Source: Clostridiales bacterium (GTDB lineage: Bacteria > Bacillota > Clostridia > Saccharofermentanales > Saccharofermentanaceae). From it: a stretch of 64,000 nt of DNA. Made by a program: the position numbers and the translations under genes. The notes under the pieces were generated by a model. It was not told where the DNA came from, did no database searches, and saw nothing but the letters and a program-made list of their open reading frames with translations. The stretch lies in assembly GCA_017510605.1 (NCBI GenBank), contig JAFWMQ010000011.1:90799-154798 (forward strand). The letters run 5' to 3'. This document shows, piece after piece, positions 36,134-45,111 of the stretch; positions within the stretch are counted from its first letter, which is position 1; each line of letters starts with the position of its first letter.

Positions 36134-36229
36134 AGATGATAAAGTCTTAAGATTTGATTAAGAACGGACTGTTATGGCAAAATATCACATTGAGACCGGC
36201 GGTCAGGCCTGAGTTATAAGGATAATAAT

Positions 36230-36778
36230 ATGCTGTACATAATCAGACACGGGATAACAGATTGGAACCTGAAGCATAAGCTTCAGGGAAAGACCGATAT
36301 TCCTTTAAATGATATTGGAAGACAAATGGCAAGAGAAGCAAATGAGCTTTATAAAGAAGTCCATTTCGACATATGTTATTGTTCACCACTTGTAAGGGCA
36401 AGAGAGACAGCAGAACTGCTGCTGGAAGGAAGACCTGTTCCGGTAGTGATCGATGAGAGACTTGCCGAGATGGGATTCGGAATCTACGAAGGCGAGGAAG
36501 GCGTATTCAATAAGCCCCAATGCCCCGTCAGGGAATTGTTTTTTAATCCTGCCGGATATAAAGCCGTCGGAGGTGCAGAAAGCATTAATGAGCTTTTTGA
36601 TAGGACCGGAAGTTTCCTCGAAGAGACTGCTTATCCCCTTGTAAAAGAAGGGAAGGACGTTCTTATTGTAGGGCATGGCGCGATGAATTCCGCGATAATC
36701 GGTCAGGTAAGACACAGACCGCTCGAAAAAATGTGGGAAGAGAGCATTGAAAACTGCCGGTTGATAAAACTCCTATAA
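36230..36778 (+). CDS. Histidine phosphatase family protein
   Basis: 182 aa. The phosphoglycerate-mutase-like catalytic motif RHGITDWNLKHKLQGKTDIP contains RHG, the second Arg is in CYCSPLVRARETAELL, and the acid/base Glu is in ERLAEMGFGIYEGEE. The C-terminal His is in VGHGAMNSAI. Substrate unknown; homologues include cobalamin and sugar phosphate phosphatases. Monocistronic as far as can be seen. Confidence 0.88.
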   Translation: MLYIIRHGITDWNLKHKLQGKTDIPLNDIGRQMAREANELYKEVHFDICYCSPLVRARETAELLLEGRPVPVVIDERLAEMGFGIYEGEEGVFNKPQCPVRELFFNPAGYKAVGGAESINELFDRTGSFLEETAYPLVKEGKDVLIVGHGAMNSAIIGQVRHRPLEKMWEESIENCRLIKLL

Positions 36779-37080
36779 ATAGGAGCGACCACCCAAGAAG
36801 GATGGCCGCAAATATGGGGATAATAGGAATAGAAAAATGTCTTTGTTAATACTTGAAGTATAGTAGAATCAATATTAAATTTCAACGACATATATTTAAT
36901 GTAGTTTAAACGTAATTTGAAAAGAATGTGAATGGATTTTATACTCAATCTCTTAATTTTTCAACTGCTGTGCAAAAAACACTCAAAGTGTTCGCAAATA
37001 CGCTATTTTTCTATGTTTTCTGTTATTTCCTTAAGGTTTAATTGATATTCTGATATATTTATTTACCCTGTAAAATTTTT
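36779..37080. other. Noncoding AT-rich gap between convergent genes
   Basis: About 300 bp separating the phosphatase (plus) from the DUF4353 gene (minus). Besides the weak minus-strand terminator near 36974-36992, no reading frame with a ribosome site, no RNA gene and no repeat was found. Confidence 0.5.
36974..36992 (-). terminator. Possible terminator of the VTC-DUF4956-DUF4353 operon
   Basis: On the minus strand AACACT, a three-base loop and AGTGTT are followed by further T (six in a row including the stem end). Only six pairs, about 90 bp after the DUF4353 stop. Confidence 0.4.
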
Positions 37081-38601
37081 TCAAAAACCGCGTCCTCCCG
37101 GACCGCCGTCCGGGAACCCCCCGCCGGGGAAACCTCCGCCGGGTCCTCCCATACCGGTTCCTGAACCGTATATGTTCTCTGTAAGAGTAATGGTATCAGT
37201 GTAGTCCCCGGCAGTGACGGTATAGGTGTTTCCCACTGTCAGCTCAGGACTGCTTACAACAATGCATTCGTAAGAACAGTCTGTAGCAGCTTCCAATATC
37301 ACTTCACCGGTGCTGTCCGTTACCTTGATGGCGGTTCCCTGTGACTGGCTGCCTGTAGTTAACAGGAGCGTGCCCTGGGAAGCATCAGTGAAATTTGTTG
37401 CCATAGAAGAACAGCCGGCCATGATTACTGTTCCGCCAGTGATAGTTGCGCTTCCGTTTACATCGAGAGAACCGTTGGCGCCTCTTGTCGGACCCATAAC
37501 GGTAAGGGTTCCGCCTGACATATCAAGCGTACCGTTGGAATCCACGCCGTCGCCTTCGCTCCTTACATAGATCTCGCCGCCTGTGATTCTTATATTGCTG
37601 GAGCCGTCGTCACGCATGGCTTCCCCTGAAGATTCAGTTACTGCGTTGATACCGTCATCTGAGGATATTATTGAGACCGTTCCGTTCGTGATCACAACGA
37701 GCTGGCCTTCCAGACCTTCATATGATTTTGTGATATTAACTGTTCCTCCGTCTATCTGAAGGGTGGAAGATGCCGTGATCCCGTCATCACCGGCTGCAAT
37801 ATTTATATTGCCTGAAGATATATAGATATAGCCTTTGGATGCATCTTTGTCGTTATCAGACTGGATACCGTCCTTACCGCAGGTAATATCTATAGTTGCG
37901 TCCTGTATGGCGACGGAGTCATTGGCCTGGATACCGTCGCTTGAAGCGGTTACGGTGATTATCCCTCCGGTGACCGCAACATCATCTTTGCCTACGATGC
38001 CGTGATCTGTTGAGACGATCTCAAGAGATCCTGAACCGTTTATTGTGATATCTGTTTTCGCGAAAACCGCACCGTCCACACTGTTACTGTCCTTGGAAGC
38101 GAACTCTCCGTTGTTCTTAAGGAAATTGGACGTTCCGTCCGCGAGTGTGATATAGACATTATCAGCATTCAGGCAGTAGAGCGCTGCATAGTCAGAGGAG
38201 GTGATATCTGCATCCTTCAGGACGATCTGGATGTCATCCGAGTCGCCTGCATCAACTACGATATATCCGTCATCAAGTGTGCCGGTGACTTCGAAAACGC
38301 CTTTGCCTTTGACCGTTATGACAGACCCGTTGATCGAGACTGCCGGTGAATCCGAACTTGCCGAAGAGCCGTTCAGGATTATTTTCTGGGCTTCAGAGGC
38401 ATCATAACCGCTGTCTTTGTCTGATTCCGAGAAAACAGCGGAAGTATCGATAACGGAAGATTCCGTCTCAGCAGCGGTTGCTGTTGTTACCGTTGATTTA
38501 TTTGCCCTGCCGTTTAAAGAACAGCCGGCCACAGCGGCTGCCGCAAGGCATAAGGCCAGGACCGCAGCCGGGAATCTGTTTTTGGGATTAAGAATGATCA
38601 T
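37081..38601 (-). CDS. DUF4353 carbohydrate-binding-domain lipoprotein
   Basis: 506 aa. A lipoprotein signal ends in the lipobox VAGC at Cys27. After a Ser/Thr-rich segment, residues about 85-430 are strand repeats of the type ITGGTVxIxSSDDGIxA (for example GSGSLEIVSTDHGIVGKDDV), the parallel beta-helix pattern of DUF4353, with many exposed Asp and Asn. The C-terminus is a Gly/Pro tail (GGPGGGFPGGGFPDGG). It is surface-attached and probably binds polymer or calcium; enzymatic activity is not evident. Last gene of the VTC-DUF4956-DUF4353 operon, a neighbourhood often seen in Clostridia, where CotH may take the same place. Confidence 0.85.
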   Translation of the reverse strand: MIILNPKNRFPAAVLALCLAAAAVAGCSLNGRANKSTVTTATAAETESSVIDTSAVFSESDKDSGYDASEAQKIILNGSSASSDSPAVSINGSVITVKGKGVFEVTGTLDDGYIVVDAGDSDDIQIVLKDADITSSDYAALYCLNADNVYITLADGTSNFLKNNGEFASKDSNSVDGAVFAKTDITINGSGSLEIVSTDHGIVGKDDVAVTGGIITVTASSDGIQANDSVAIQDATIDITCGKDGIQSDNDKDASKGYIYISSGNINIAAGDDGITASSTLQIDGGTVNITKSYEGLEGQLVVITNGTVSIISSDDGINAVTESSGEAMRDDGSSNIRITGGEIYVRSEGDGVDSNGTLDMSGGTLTVMGPTRGANGSLDVNGSATITGGTVIMAGCSSMATNFTDASQGTLLLTTGSQSQGTAIKVTDSTGEVILEAATDCSYECIVVSSPELTVGNTYTVTAGDYTDTITLTENIYGSGTGMGGPGGGFPGGGFPDGGPGGRGF

Positions 38602-38615
38602 TTTTCTGTTCTCCT

Positions 38616-39296
38616 TTAAAGCTGCTCGGTATTCTGGATCTGGTATTCGGATAATGAGATCTCGAGATTACCGTTTCTGATGCGTAGCTTGTCAATGAAT
38701 TCCTTCTCGAGAGCGCTGTCAGCCAGAACGATCTCGTAGCTGAGCTTGAAAAGGGAACCCATATTACTTGTCCTTACCTGGTTTAACTTATGGGAACTGG
38801 TGTATTGGTCGAGGATCTCTTCGAAAACATCCGAGTAATCCAGCGTTTCAGGAATCGTTATCTTGAGAAGCTTGCGGTTAGTCTTATTCTCTCCGGGCGC
38901 AAGCCTTGCAAAAAACAGGATAGCCGGACCGATAAGTGCCGTGAACAGCGCGGCATATCCGATATAGCCCATTCCTATGATGAGCCCTACGCCCATGGCA
39001 GCGAAGATCGCTCCGATCTCTTTTGCCGTTCCCGGAGCGGATCTGAACCTTACGAGACTGAATGCTCCGGCTACCGCAACGCCTGCGCCGATATTGCCGT
39101 TTACCATCAGGATCACGACGCAGACTATGGCCGGAAGGATTGCCAGGGTCATGATGAAGCTTCTGGTGTAATCGTTCTTATATGTGTGTATCAGCGATAT
39201 GATCACGCCCAGGACCAGAGATATAAGCACCAGGATTATAAAGACTAAAGGCGTTATACCTGTTGAAGGTATTATTGAATCAAAAATATTAAGCAT
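38616..39296 (-). CDS. DUF4956 membrane protein
   Basis: 226 aa. Four closely spaced transmembrane helices (about 15-37, 47-68, 70-95, 105-135) are followed by a cytoplasmic domain of about 90 residues. SLVRFRSAPGTAKEIGAIFAAMGVGLI (core LVRFRSAPGTAKEIG) is the DUF4956 signature. Function undefined. Its start overlaps the end of the VTC gene by 8 bp, implying coupled translation; a channel or membrane partner of the polyphosphate polymerase is a reasonable guess. Confidence 0.86.
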   Translation of the reverse strand: MLNIFDSIIPSTGITPLVFIILVLISLVLGVIISLIHTYKNDYTRSFIMTLAILPAIVCVVILMVNGNIGAGVAVAGAFSLVRFRSAPGTAKEIGAIFAAMGVGLIIGMGYIGYAALFTALIGPAILFFARLAPGENKTNRKLLKITIPETLDYSDVFEEILDQYTSSHKLNQVRTSNMGSLFKLSYEIVLADSALEKEFIDKLRIRNGNLEISLSEYQIQNTEQL

Positions 39297-40014
39297 AGCA
39301 GACGCACCTTTCCTTTTTGCTGTTTTTTAACAGATACTTTTTGTAGTAGGCTCCGTATTTTGAATATGTGACTTTTTGTATATTGTTCCTGCTCAGGAAT
39401 TCTGCCATCCACATCGGCATTGCGCCCCGGATCTTAACTTCCAGAAGTGATATTCCGGCAGGGAGCAGGGGTTCGCCCCAGATGTCGCTGCCGAGATCCA
39501 GTTCCGTATCTCTTGCCAGGATGTTCTCGTCTATTGTCAGACGGAATTCCGGATCTTTATTGTCTGAATAAGCTTCGCGCTCATAGCTTAAGAAAACCTT
39601 TGCTCCGATTCCTTCATAAAACTCAAGAAAGTAATCTATCTCGGATGTTATCTGTGTATGGAACGGAAGATCTTTTCCATCATCTATCCAGGCCGATGCA
39701 GCTATCTTTGGCATTGCCGTACGCCTTTTATAGACCACGTCCTCGTATTTTTTCTTGATCTCTACGAAAACCATATCGCCGACATCAGCTCTCTGATAAG
39801 ATCTCACTCTCAGCTTCTCTTTGTAGACAGGGTGGTCCAATGAATCCCTGATAAGTCTGAAGCTGTCTGTGTCATAGTAGATATTACGGATCGTGGTCCT
39901 GCCGTACTGATCGGGCCACATACGGTTCTCCATCTCCTTCATCAATGCTTTCTTTTGAGAGGATGTAAGGAAATATTTGAGTTCATATCTTTCGAAAACA
40001 TCCTGGTAAGCCAT
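39289..40014 (-). CDS. VTC-domain polyphosphate polymerase
   Basis: 241 aa, starting at the ATG preceded by GAGG at 9-bp spacing (an in-frame ATG 15 bp upstream lacks one). The tunnel-domain motifs of VTC proteins are visible: ERYELKYFL, TIRNIYYDTDSFRLIRDSLD, KEKLRVRSY, VEIKKKYEDVVYKRR, FLSYEREAY, RLTIDENI and LLEVKIRGAMP. The many Lys/Arg/Glu residues that line the tunnel of yeast Vtc4 are retained. There is no SPX domain, so regulation by inositol pyrophosphate is not expected. It probably makes polyphosphate from ATP at the membrane. Confidence 0.88.
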   Translation of the reverse strand: MAYQDVFERYELKYFLTSSQKKALMKEMENRMWPDQYGRTTIRNIYYDTDSFRLIRDSLDHPVYKEKLRVRSYQRADVGDMVFVEIKKKYEDVVYKRRTAMPKIAASAWIDDGKDLPFHTQITSEIDYFLEFYEGIGAKVFLSYEREAYSDNKDPEFRLTIDENILARDTELDLGSDIWGEPLLPAGISLLEVKIRGAMPMWMAEFLSRNNIQKVTYSKYGAYYKKYLLKNSKKERCVCYA

Positions 40015-40085
40015 TCCTAAAGACCTCATTTCTTTTGTTCTGGCCTGATGATACAGGCTCTGCCTGAAATGAACCTAAAACTAAA

Positions 40086-40120
40086 AATCCCCGGCTCTCA
40101 GAAGGTGAGGGACCGGGGAA
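40086..40120 (-). terminator. Terminator of the esterase-GH43 gene
   Basis: Minus strand: CCCCGG...CCGGGG hairpin with paired CTC/GAG inside, followed by ATTTTTAG. It lies about 45 bp after the stop of the fusion gene and before the VTC operon. Confidence 0.8.
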
Positions 40121-40162
40121 ATAAAGCCTTTATTCAGTTGATGTTTCAGAAAACCGGCCGTA

Positions 40163-43135
40163 TCAGTGCAGGAATTCGAAGCTCAGAAGAGAAGTGCCTC
40201 CGCCGCCCTTGAATGTAAGATAGAGCGGATATACGCCGTCGGGAAGAGTGAACTCTGCTTTGCCGTCTTCCCAGGCAGTACAGAATCTGACGGGGATCCT
40301 GCCCAATACTTCGCCGCCGATCGCGGTCCTGATCTCGAACTCTCCCTGACCGTAACCTCTGGTAGTGATCCTTAATCCCTTTACGCCTTTTAAGTCGAAA
40401 TACTTAAAGCCGATCGTGGTAGTGTCACCGATGCTCCTGATATGTGAAGGGCCGTCTACGGTGTTGCGGATATCCATTGTGATGTTGGCAGACTTAGGTT
40501 CGCCGACATACATCTTGTTCTTGTCATCGAAGATATTGCATGCGATATGGGCGGGATATTCGCCGATGTCAGACAGCGGTCCGCCGTTAAGTCCGCAGGA
40601 AGTGATCTCGGTCTGTTTGATCATACCCTTATCATCGAATTCTATCTTCTCGGCACAACCCTGACGTGAATACCAGTCGTTGTTGGTCTGTCTGTGATAA
40701 AAGATATACCATTCGCCGTTGATCTCGACGATGCTTCCGTGGTTGTTCGCACCAAAAGCCGCAGGCTTGTCAGCGGGCTTATAAGAATCGATGCCGATAT
40801 CGCAGTTACTGACGATGACTCCGCCGTACTTATAGGGTCCTAACGGGTTATCCGAATAACTGTAACAGAGTTCGTGCATAACCTGTGAAGAGTAGATGAG
40901 ATAGAAGATACCGTTTCTCTCTCTGATAGAAGGTGCTTCGAAGAAAGCATGGCCTTCAAATCCGGTTCCTTCGCTGTACTGTGTCGAAGGAATTACGAAT
41001 TCAGGCGCACGCCTGACCGTGAGCATGTCTTTATCCAGGACCGTGAGCATACAGCCGTGACGTGATTTGTCACCCTGTCCGCAGAAACCCGTGAACATGT
41101 AAGTAGTATCACCGACGGTAAGAACGCCCGGATCGAACTGCTGCTCGTCGCCTTCCTTTTTACCGAGGAGAGTTCCGTCTTCGTAATGAACGTTGCCGAT
41201 GAACTTGAACCTGCCTGAAGGCGTATCGCTTACTGCTACGGAGATAACGCAGTCGTTATCAAGCGCATAGAACAGATAGTACCTGCCGTCAGGTCCGACC
41301 GTCATGTCGGGCGCATAAAGGCATCCGCGGTCATCCTTGTTGGCAGGATCGTCAGTCCTCTTGAATATAACGCCTTCATATGTCCAGTTTCCGAGATCAT
41401 CAACGGGAGCCGACCATGTTACATAATCACCCGGGCAGAAATATTCGCCGTTGAATATATCGTGCGAGCCGTAGATGTAGACTCTGTTATTAAATACATA
41501 TGGCTCGCCGTCGGGAATGAATTCCCAGTTGGGAAGGTAGGGGTTGAATGCCTGCTTTTTCGGAACGTTGTAAAGCTCTACTCTCGGCTTTGATTCTCCT
41601 TTGCGGTCTATGGCAAAGCCCAAAGCGGATTCTTCGATATGTTTTGTCATGAACGTGTAGAAAGCATTCTCAGGATTCTCTTCCTGAAGTGCGGTTTTCG
41701 CGCCGTCACGCGTGAAGTGCATCTCGTTTTGGAAGTCAGGAGTATAAGGTTTCCACATGGGAAGAGCAGTTCCGTCGACGTCATTTCCGTTAGGATCTCC
41801 GCTCTTGATGAAGTTGACGAAATAAGTGCTCATCTGTCTTGCTATGTCGAAATGTCTTCCGGTCACAGGTCTCCAGCATTTGTCGAGGTTATCGAAGAAG
41901 AACCAGAGATCAACGGAGTGGAAGGTTCCGGGATTGTCTTCTCCGGGTATGTCAGGCTCAAAGCTGTAATAGTAACCGGGCTTGTCATTGTGGGCAAATG
42001 CAGCCTTGACGGCGCATTCGATCGCACGCACGGAAGAATACATATTGCCGTTGTGGGCCTGCGCTTCAGGGAAGGACAGGAATTCGTCAGCTTTGCTTCC
42101 GAAGAGTTCTCTTGCCTGAGTTTCGAATTCTTCCTTGGAGCCAGCGAAAATACAGCTCGGGAATTCATCAAAGGTATTACCGGACATGAGCGGAACGTGT
42201 GCATGTTTTCCTTCTAAGAAAAGCTTATACGGTTCATCGTCCATGAAGACGTTGTCGATCATGGGAGTAAAGAAGAAACTCTCTGTCTCCCTGAACTTTG
42301 CGTATTTCTCGCGGATGAATTCCTTATCAAGCTTTCTTGCCTCTTCGACAGTCTTAATGCCGAGCTCCTCGAAGAACTTCTCGCCGTATGAGCATGCGTC
42401 TTCAATCGTTCTCGGTGTCATGACAAAATCCTTGACGTAAGGGAACTGGATGAGACCCGAGAGGATGATGGCACGGTTATAAAGACCGATGCTTGACTTG
42501 GCGGTAAGGTGATTAAGAACGCTTCCGCCGCCTGCCGACTGTCCTGCGATAGTGATGTTATCCGGATCGCCGCCGAATGCTGCGATGTTATTCTTTACCC
42601 ACTTCATGGCAGCCTGCTGGTCCAGCAAGCCGAAGTTTGCGGGAGCTTCGGGAGATTCCTTAAAAAGATCAGGATGGGCAAGGAAACCGAATGCGCCGAG
42701 TCTGTAGTTTACGGATACGACTATGATCCCTTTCTTAGCAAGATTCTCACCGTTGAATTCCATTTCCGCGGAATAGCCCCACTGGAATCCTCCTCCGTAA
42801 ATCCATACGAGGACAGGGAGCTTATCGTCTTCGCTCTTAGCACCCGTCCATACGTTAAGGTAAAGGCAGTCTTCTTCACGGTCGATGTCGGGATCGACAT
42901 GCCATTCCCTGCAGTAAATATCCGTGCCTATACCGGGCTGGTCCTGATAGGGGATGGGACCGAACTTATAGCAGTCTTTGATGCCTTCCCAGTCCTTACA
43001 GGGTTTAGGTGCCTTCCAGCGGTTTTCTCCTGTCGGAGGTTCAGCAAAAGGGATTCCTTTGAAAACAGATATACGGGTATTGTTACCGGGAAGACCTCTT
43101 ACCATTCCGTTCCCGGTCTTAACTATCTTTAACAT
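40163..43135 (-). CDS. Bifunctional carboxylesterase (type B)-GH43 glycosidase fusion
   Basis: 990 aa from the ATG at 43135, which follows AAAGAGGTG; an upstream in-frame ATG is in the neighbouring gene region and lacks a ribosome site. Residues about 1-500 form a type B carboxylesterase: GKGIPFAEPP-like FKGIPFAEPPTG, nucleophile GQSAGGG near residue 200, and the His in TFHSVDLWF. Residues about 535-840 form a GH43 five-blade domain: start PDGEPYVFNNRVYIYGSHD, YAPDMTVGPDGRYYLFYA, and the likely acid Glu in FFEAPSIRERNG. A C-terminal beta-sandwich (about 880-990) looks like a carbohydrate-binding module. No signal peptide, so it should act inside the cell, deacetylating and debranching imported oligosaccharides. 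Confidence 0.88.
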   Translation of the reverse strand: MLKIVKTGNGMVRGLPGNNTRISVFKGIPFAEPPTGENRWKAPKPCKDWEGIKDCYKFGPIPYQDQPGIGTDIYCREWHVDPDIDREEDCLYLNVWTGAKSEDDKLPVLVWIYGGGFQWGYSAEMEFNGENLAKKGIIVVSVNYRLGAFGFLAHPDLFKESPEAPANFGLLDQQAAMKWVKNNIAAFGGDPDNITIAGQSAGGGSVLNHLTAKSSIGLYNRAIILSGLIQFPYVKDFVMTPRTIEDACSYGEKFFEELGIKTVEEARKLDKEFIREKYAKFRETESFFFTPMIDNVFMDDEPYKLFLEGKHAHVPLMSGNTFDEFPSCIFAGSKEEFETQARELFGSKADEFLSFPEAQAHNGNMYSSVRAIECAVKAAFAHNDKPGYYYSFEPDIPGEDNPGTFHSVDLWFFFDNLDKCWRPVTGRHFDIARQMSTYFVNFIKSGDPNGNDVDGTALPMWKPYTPDFQNEMHFTRDGAKTALQEENPENAFYTFMTKHIEESALGFAIDRKGESKPRVELYNVPKKQAFNPYLPNWEFIPDGEPYVFNNRVYIYGSHDIFNGEYFCPGDYVTWSAPVDDLGNWTYEGVIFKRTDDPANKDDRGCLYAPDMTVGPDGRYYLFYALDNDCVISVAVSDTPSGRFKFIGNVHYEDGTLLGKKEGDEQQFDPGVLTVGDTTYMFTGFCGQGDKSRHGCMLTVLDKDMLTVRRAPEFVIPSTQYSEGTGFEGHAFFEAPSIRERNGIFYLIYSSQVMHELCYSYSDNPLGPYKYGGVIVSNCDIGIDSYKPADKPAAFGANNHGSIVEINGEWYIFYHRQTNNDWYSRQGCAEKIEFDDKGMIKQTEITSCGLNGGPLSDIGEYPAHIACNIFDDKNKMYVGEPKSANITMDIRNTVDGPSHIRSIGDTTTIGFKYFDLKGVKGLRITTRGYGQGEFEIRTAIGGEVLGRIPVRFCTAWEDGKAEFTLPDGVYPLYLTFKGGGGTSLLSFEFLH

Positions 43136-43169
43136 ATGGGACACCTCTTTAAGAAAACGAATTACGATA

Positions 43170-43198
43170 ATTCTAAATAAATAATTTTCGATATTCAA
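43170..43198 (-). promoter_or_regulatory. Promoter of the esterase-GH43 gene
   Basis: Minus strand: TTGAAT (43193-43198), 17-bp spacer, TAGAAT (43170-43175), about 35 bp before the ATG. It lies in the 72-bp gap divergent from the yesM-type kinase. Confidence 0.65.
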
Positions 43199-43207
43199 CG
43201 GGAGAAA

Positions 43208-45103
43208 ATGCTGATAAGAACAGGTGTAAATCAAGTATTTAATATATTTATAAATTTGCAAAGGGCAGTTAATTCTAATAATATGATTAGGTATTATTCA
43301 GAAGTAAGGAGCATAACTCTTAAGAGTTTTGGAAATATGGGCAGTCACGTCAGGGGTAGTTTTTTCGGAAATCTGAAGCTGAGTAAAAAGTTCCTTCTGA
43401 TGTATATTTTCGGCGTGATCCTTCCGCTTATCATTACTGACGTTTTTCTTATCAGATCCATTTATGATACAGAACTCAGGAATCAGTTTTACTATAGGGA
43501 GAACGCTATTGCCTCTTATTCGAATTATTTTGATAATCTTTTGAAAAACGATGCTGCCATGGCATCTGCATTTGATCTTAATAAGACGCTCAATTCATTT
43601 ATAAACAAACTGTATGAATCGCCATATGATTACTACTACCATTACAGCACTACCATAGAGAATTCTTTCTTTACCACTCTGGCAGACTATAACCGTGACA
43701 GGATCGTTATTTACTCTGATAACAGGACAATGCTCAACGGCAACTATTTCCATCCTTTGTCGGAAGCGGCGAATGAAGTATGGTTCAGGAAGTATATGGA
43801 AAGCGGAGCCAACGAGGCGTTTTACGCTTATTACGATTTCGAACCGGTCATGAAATCTTTTGACCAGAAAAGGTTTATCTATGTCCGGAGGATGACCAGC
43901 ACTAAGACTGCAGTTGATAAGATAGTTACGATCGAGCATAAGAACTGGAGGATAAATGAGGACCTGTCGGAGATCCGTGTTGACTGTGCGATGGTCGTCT
44001 GCTGTGGTGACTACATAATCTATTCGAACAAATATCAGAATATTGATTACCAGACACTTTTGGAAAAGGCAGATAAAGATCCTTATGTAACCGTCAAAGA
44101 ATATCCGATGTACGGAAACACGTTGACATTCTATGCTTTTACTGAAGACCTGACCATAACCACAGTAATGAGCAACAATATTCCGATAATCTTTTTACTC
44201 CTTATCGTTACTCTTATCATCCCGATGCTTCTTATGAGACTTCTGGAACATTCTATAACCAGGAGGATCAGTATTTTAGGGAAAGCGTTCGGTGAAGGTG
44301 ATAATGATATTTTCCAGCCGATCAATGAGATCAAAGGTTCGGATGAAATATCGGCCCTTATGCATAACTACAACAGGATCGTAGGAATCAATAACGAGCT
44401 TACCAACACGATCTACAAAGACAAACTCCGTGAACAGGAGAATGATATTGCCAGAAAGAATGCGGAACTCCTTGCCCTTCAGAGTCAGATCAATCCGCAC
44501 TTCCTTTTCAACGCGCTGGAAAGCATAAGAATGCACAGTATCCTTAAAGGTGAGAACGAGACTGCCGAGATGGTACAGAAGCTTGCGGTCATGCAGAGGC
44601 AGAATGTCGAATGGCATGATGATGCGGTCACGATAGATGAGGAAGAAGAGTTTATCGAGGCATATCTGCAGCTTCAGAGTTACAGGTTCGGTGACAGGAT
44701 ATCATTTGATATCGATATCAGTGAAGACTGCAAAAAGGTCCTTATTCCGAAGCTGACATTGGTTACCTTTGTCGAGAATGCCTGTGTTCACGGAATAGAA
44801 TCCAAATCGTCCCAGGGCTGGATCTTCGTCAGGGTATATAAGAGCGGAGATCATCTTACGATCGAAGTCGAGGATACCGGAGACGGAATGGATGAGGAGG
44901 AAGTTAATGTCCTTCAGGAAAGAATGAATAATGTTACTATTGATACGATTAAAAAGGCCAAACACGTTGGTATCCTCAATGCCTGTCTCAGAATAAAAAT
45001 GATGTTCCAGGATCAGGCCAGGTTTGCGATAGAGAGCGAGAAAGGTATAGGAATGAGTGTCATTATTACCATACCTTCAGAATTGATCACTGCGTCAGAG
45101 TGA
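43208..45103 (+). CDS. YesM-type sensor histidine kinase
   Basis: Up to 631 aa. Two transmembrane helices (about 62-84 and 318-340) flank a large extracellular region, followed by HAMP-like sequence, the His-kinase box LLALQSQINPHFLFNALESI (core QINPHFLFNAL) and the HATPase region LTLVTFVENACVHGIE ... VEDTGDGM. This is the family-5 type found beside sugar transporters. Start is uncertain: the ATG at 43208 has GGGAG close upstream, and later in-frame ATGs at about 43283 and 43337 would remove the unusual N-terminal 25-43 residues. Divergent from the esterase-GH43 gene. Confidence 0.88.
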   Translation: MLIRTGVNQVFNIFINLQRAVNSNNMIRYYSEVRSITLKSFGNMGSHVRGSFFGNLKLSKKFLLMYIFGVILPLIITDVFLIRSIYDTELRNQFYYRENAIASYSNYFDNLLKNDAAMASAFDLNKTLNSFINKLYESPYDYYYHYSTTIENSFFTTLADYNRDRIVIYSDNRTMLNGNYFHPLSEAANEVWFRKYMESGANEAFYAYYDFEPVMKSFDQKRFIYVRRMTSTKTAVDKIVTIEHKNWRINEDLSEIRVDCAMVVCCGDYIIYSNKYQNIDYQTLLEKADKDPYVTVKEYPMYGNTLTFYAFTEDLTITTVMSNNIPIIFLLLIVTLIIPMLLMRLLEHSITRRISILGKAFGEGDNDIFQPINEIKGSDEISALMHNYNRIVGINNELTNTIYKDKLREQENDIARKNAELLALQSQINPHFLFNALESIRMHSILKGENETAEMVQKLAVMQRQNVEWHDDAVTIDEEEEFIEAYLQLQSYRFGDRISFDIDISEDCKKVLIPKLTLVTFVENACVHGIESKSSQGWIFVRVYKSGDHLTIEVEDTGDGMDEEEVNVLQERMNNVTIDTIKKAKHVGILNACLRIKMMFQDQARFAIESEKGIGMSVIITIPSELITASE

Positions 45104-45111
45104 GGTGGAAT

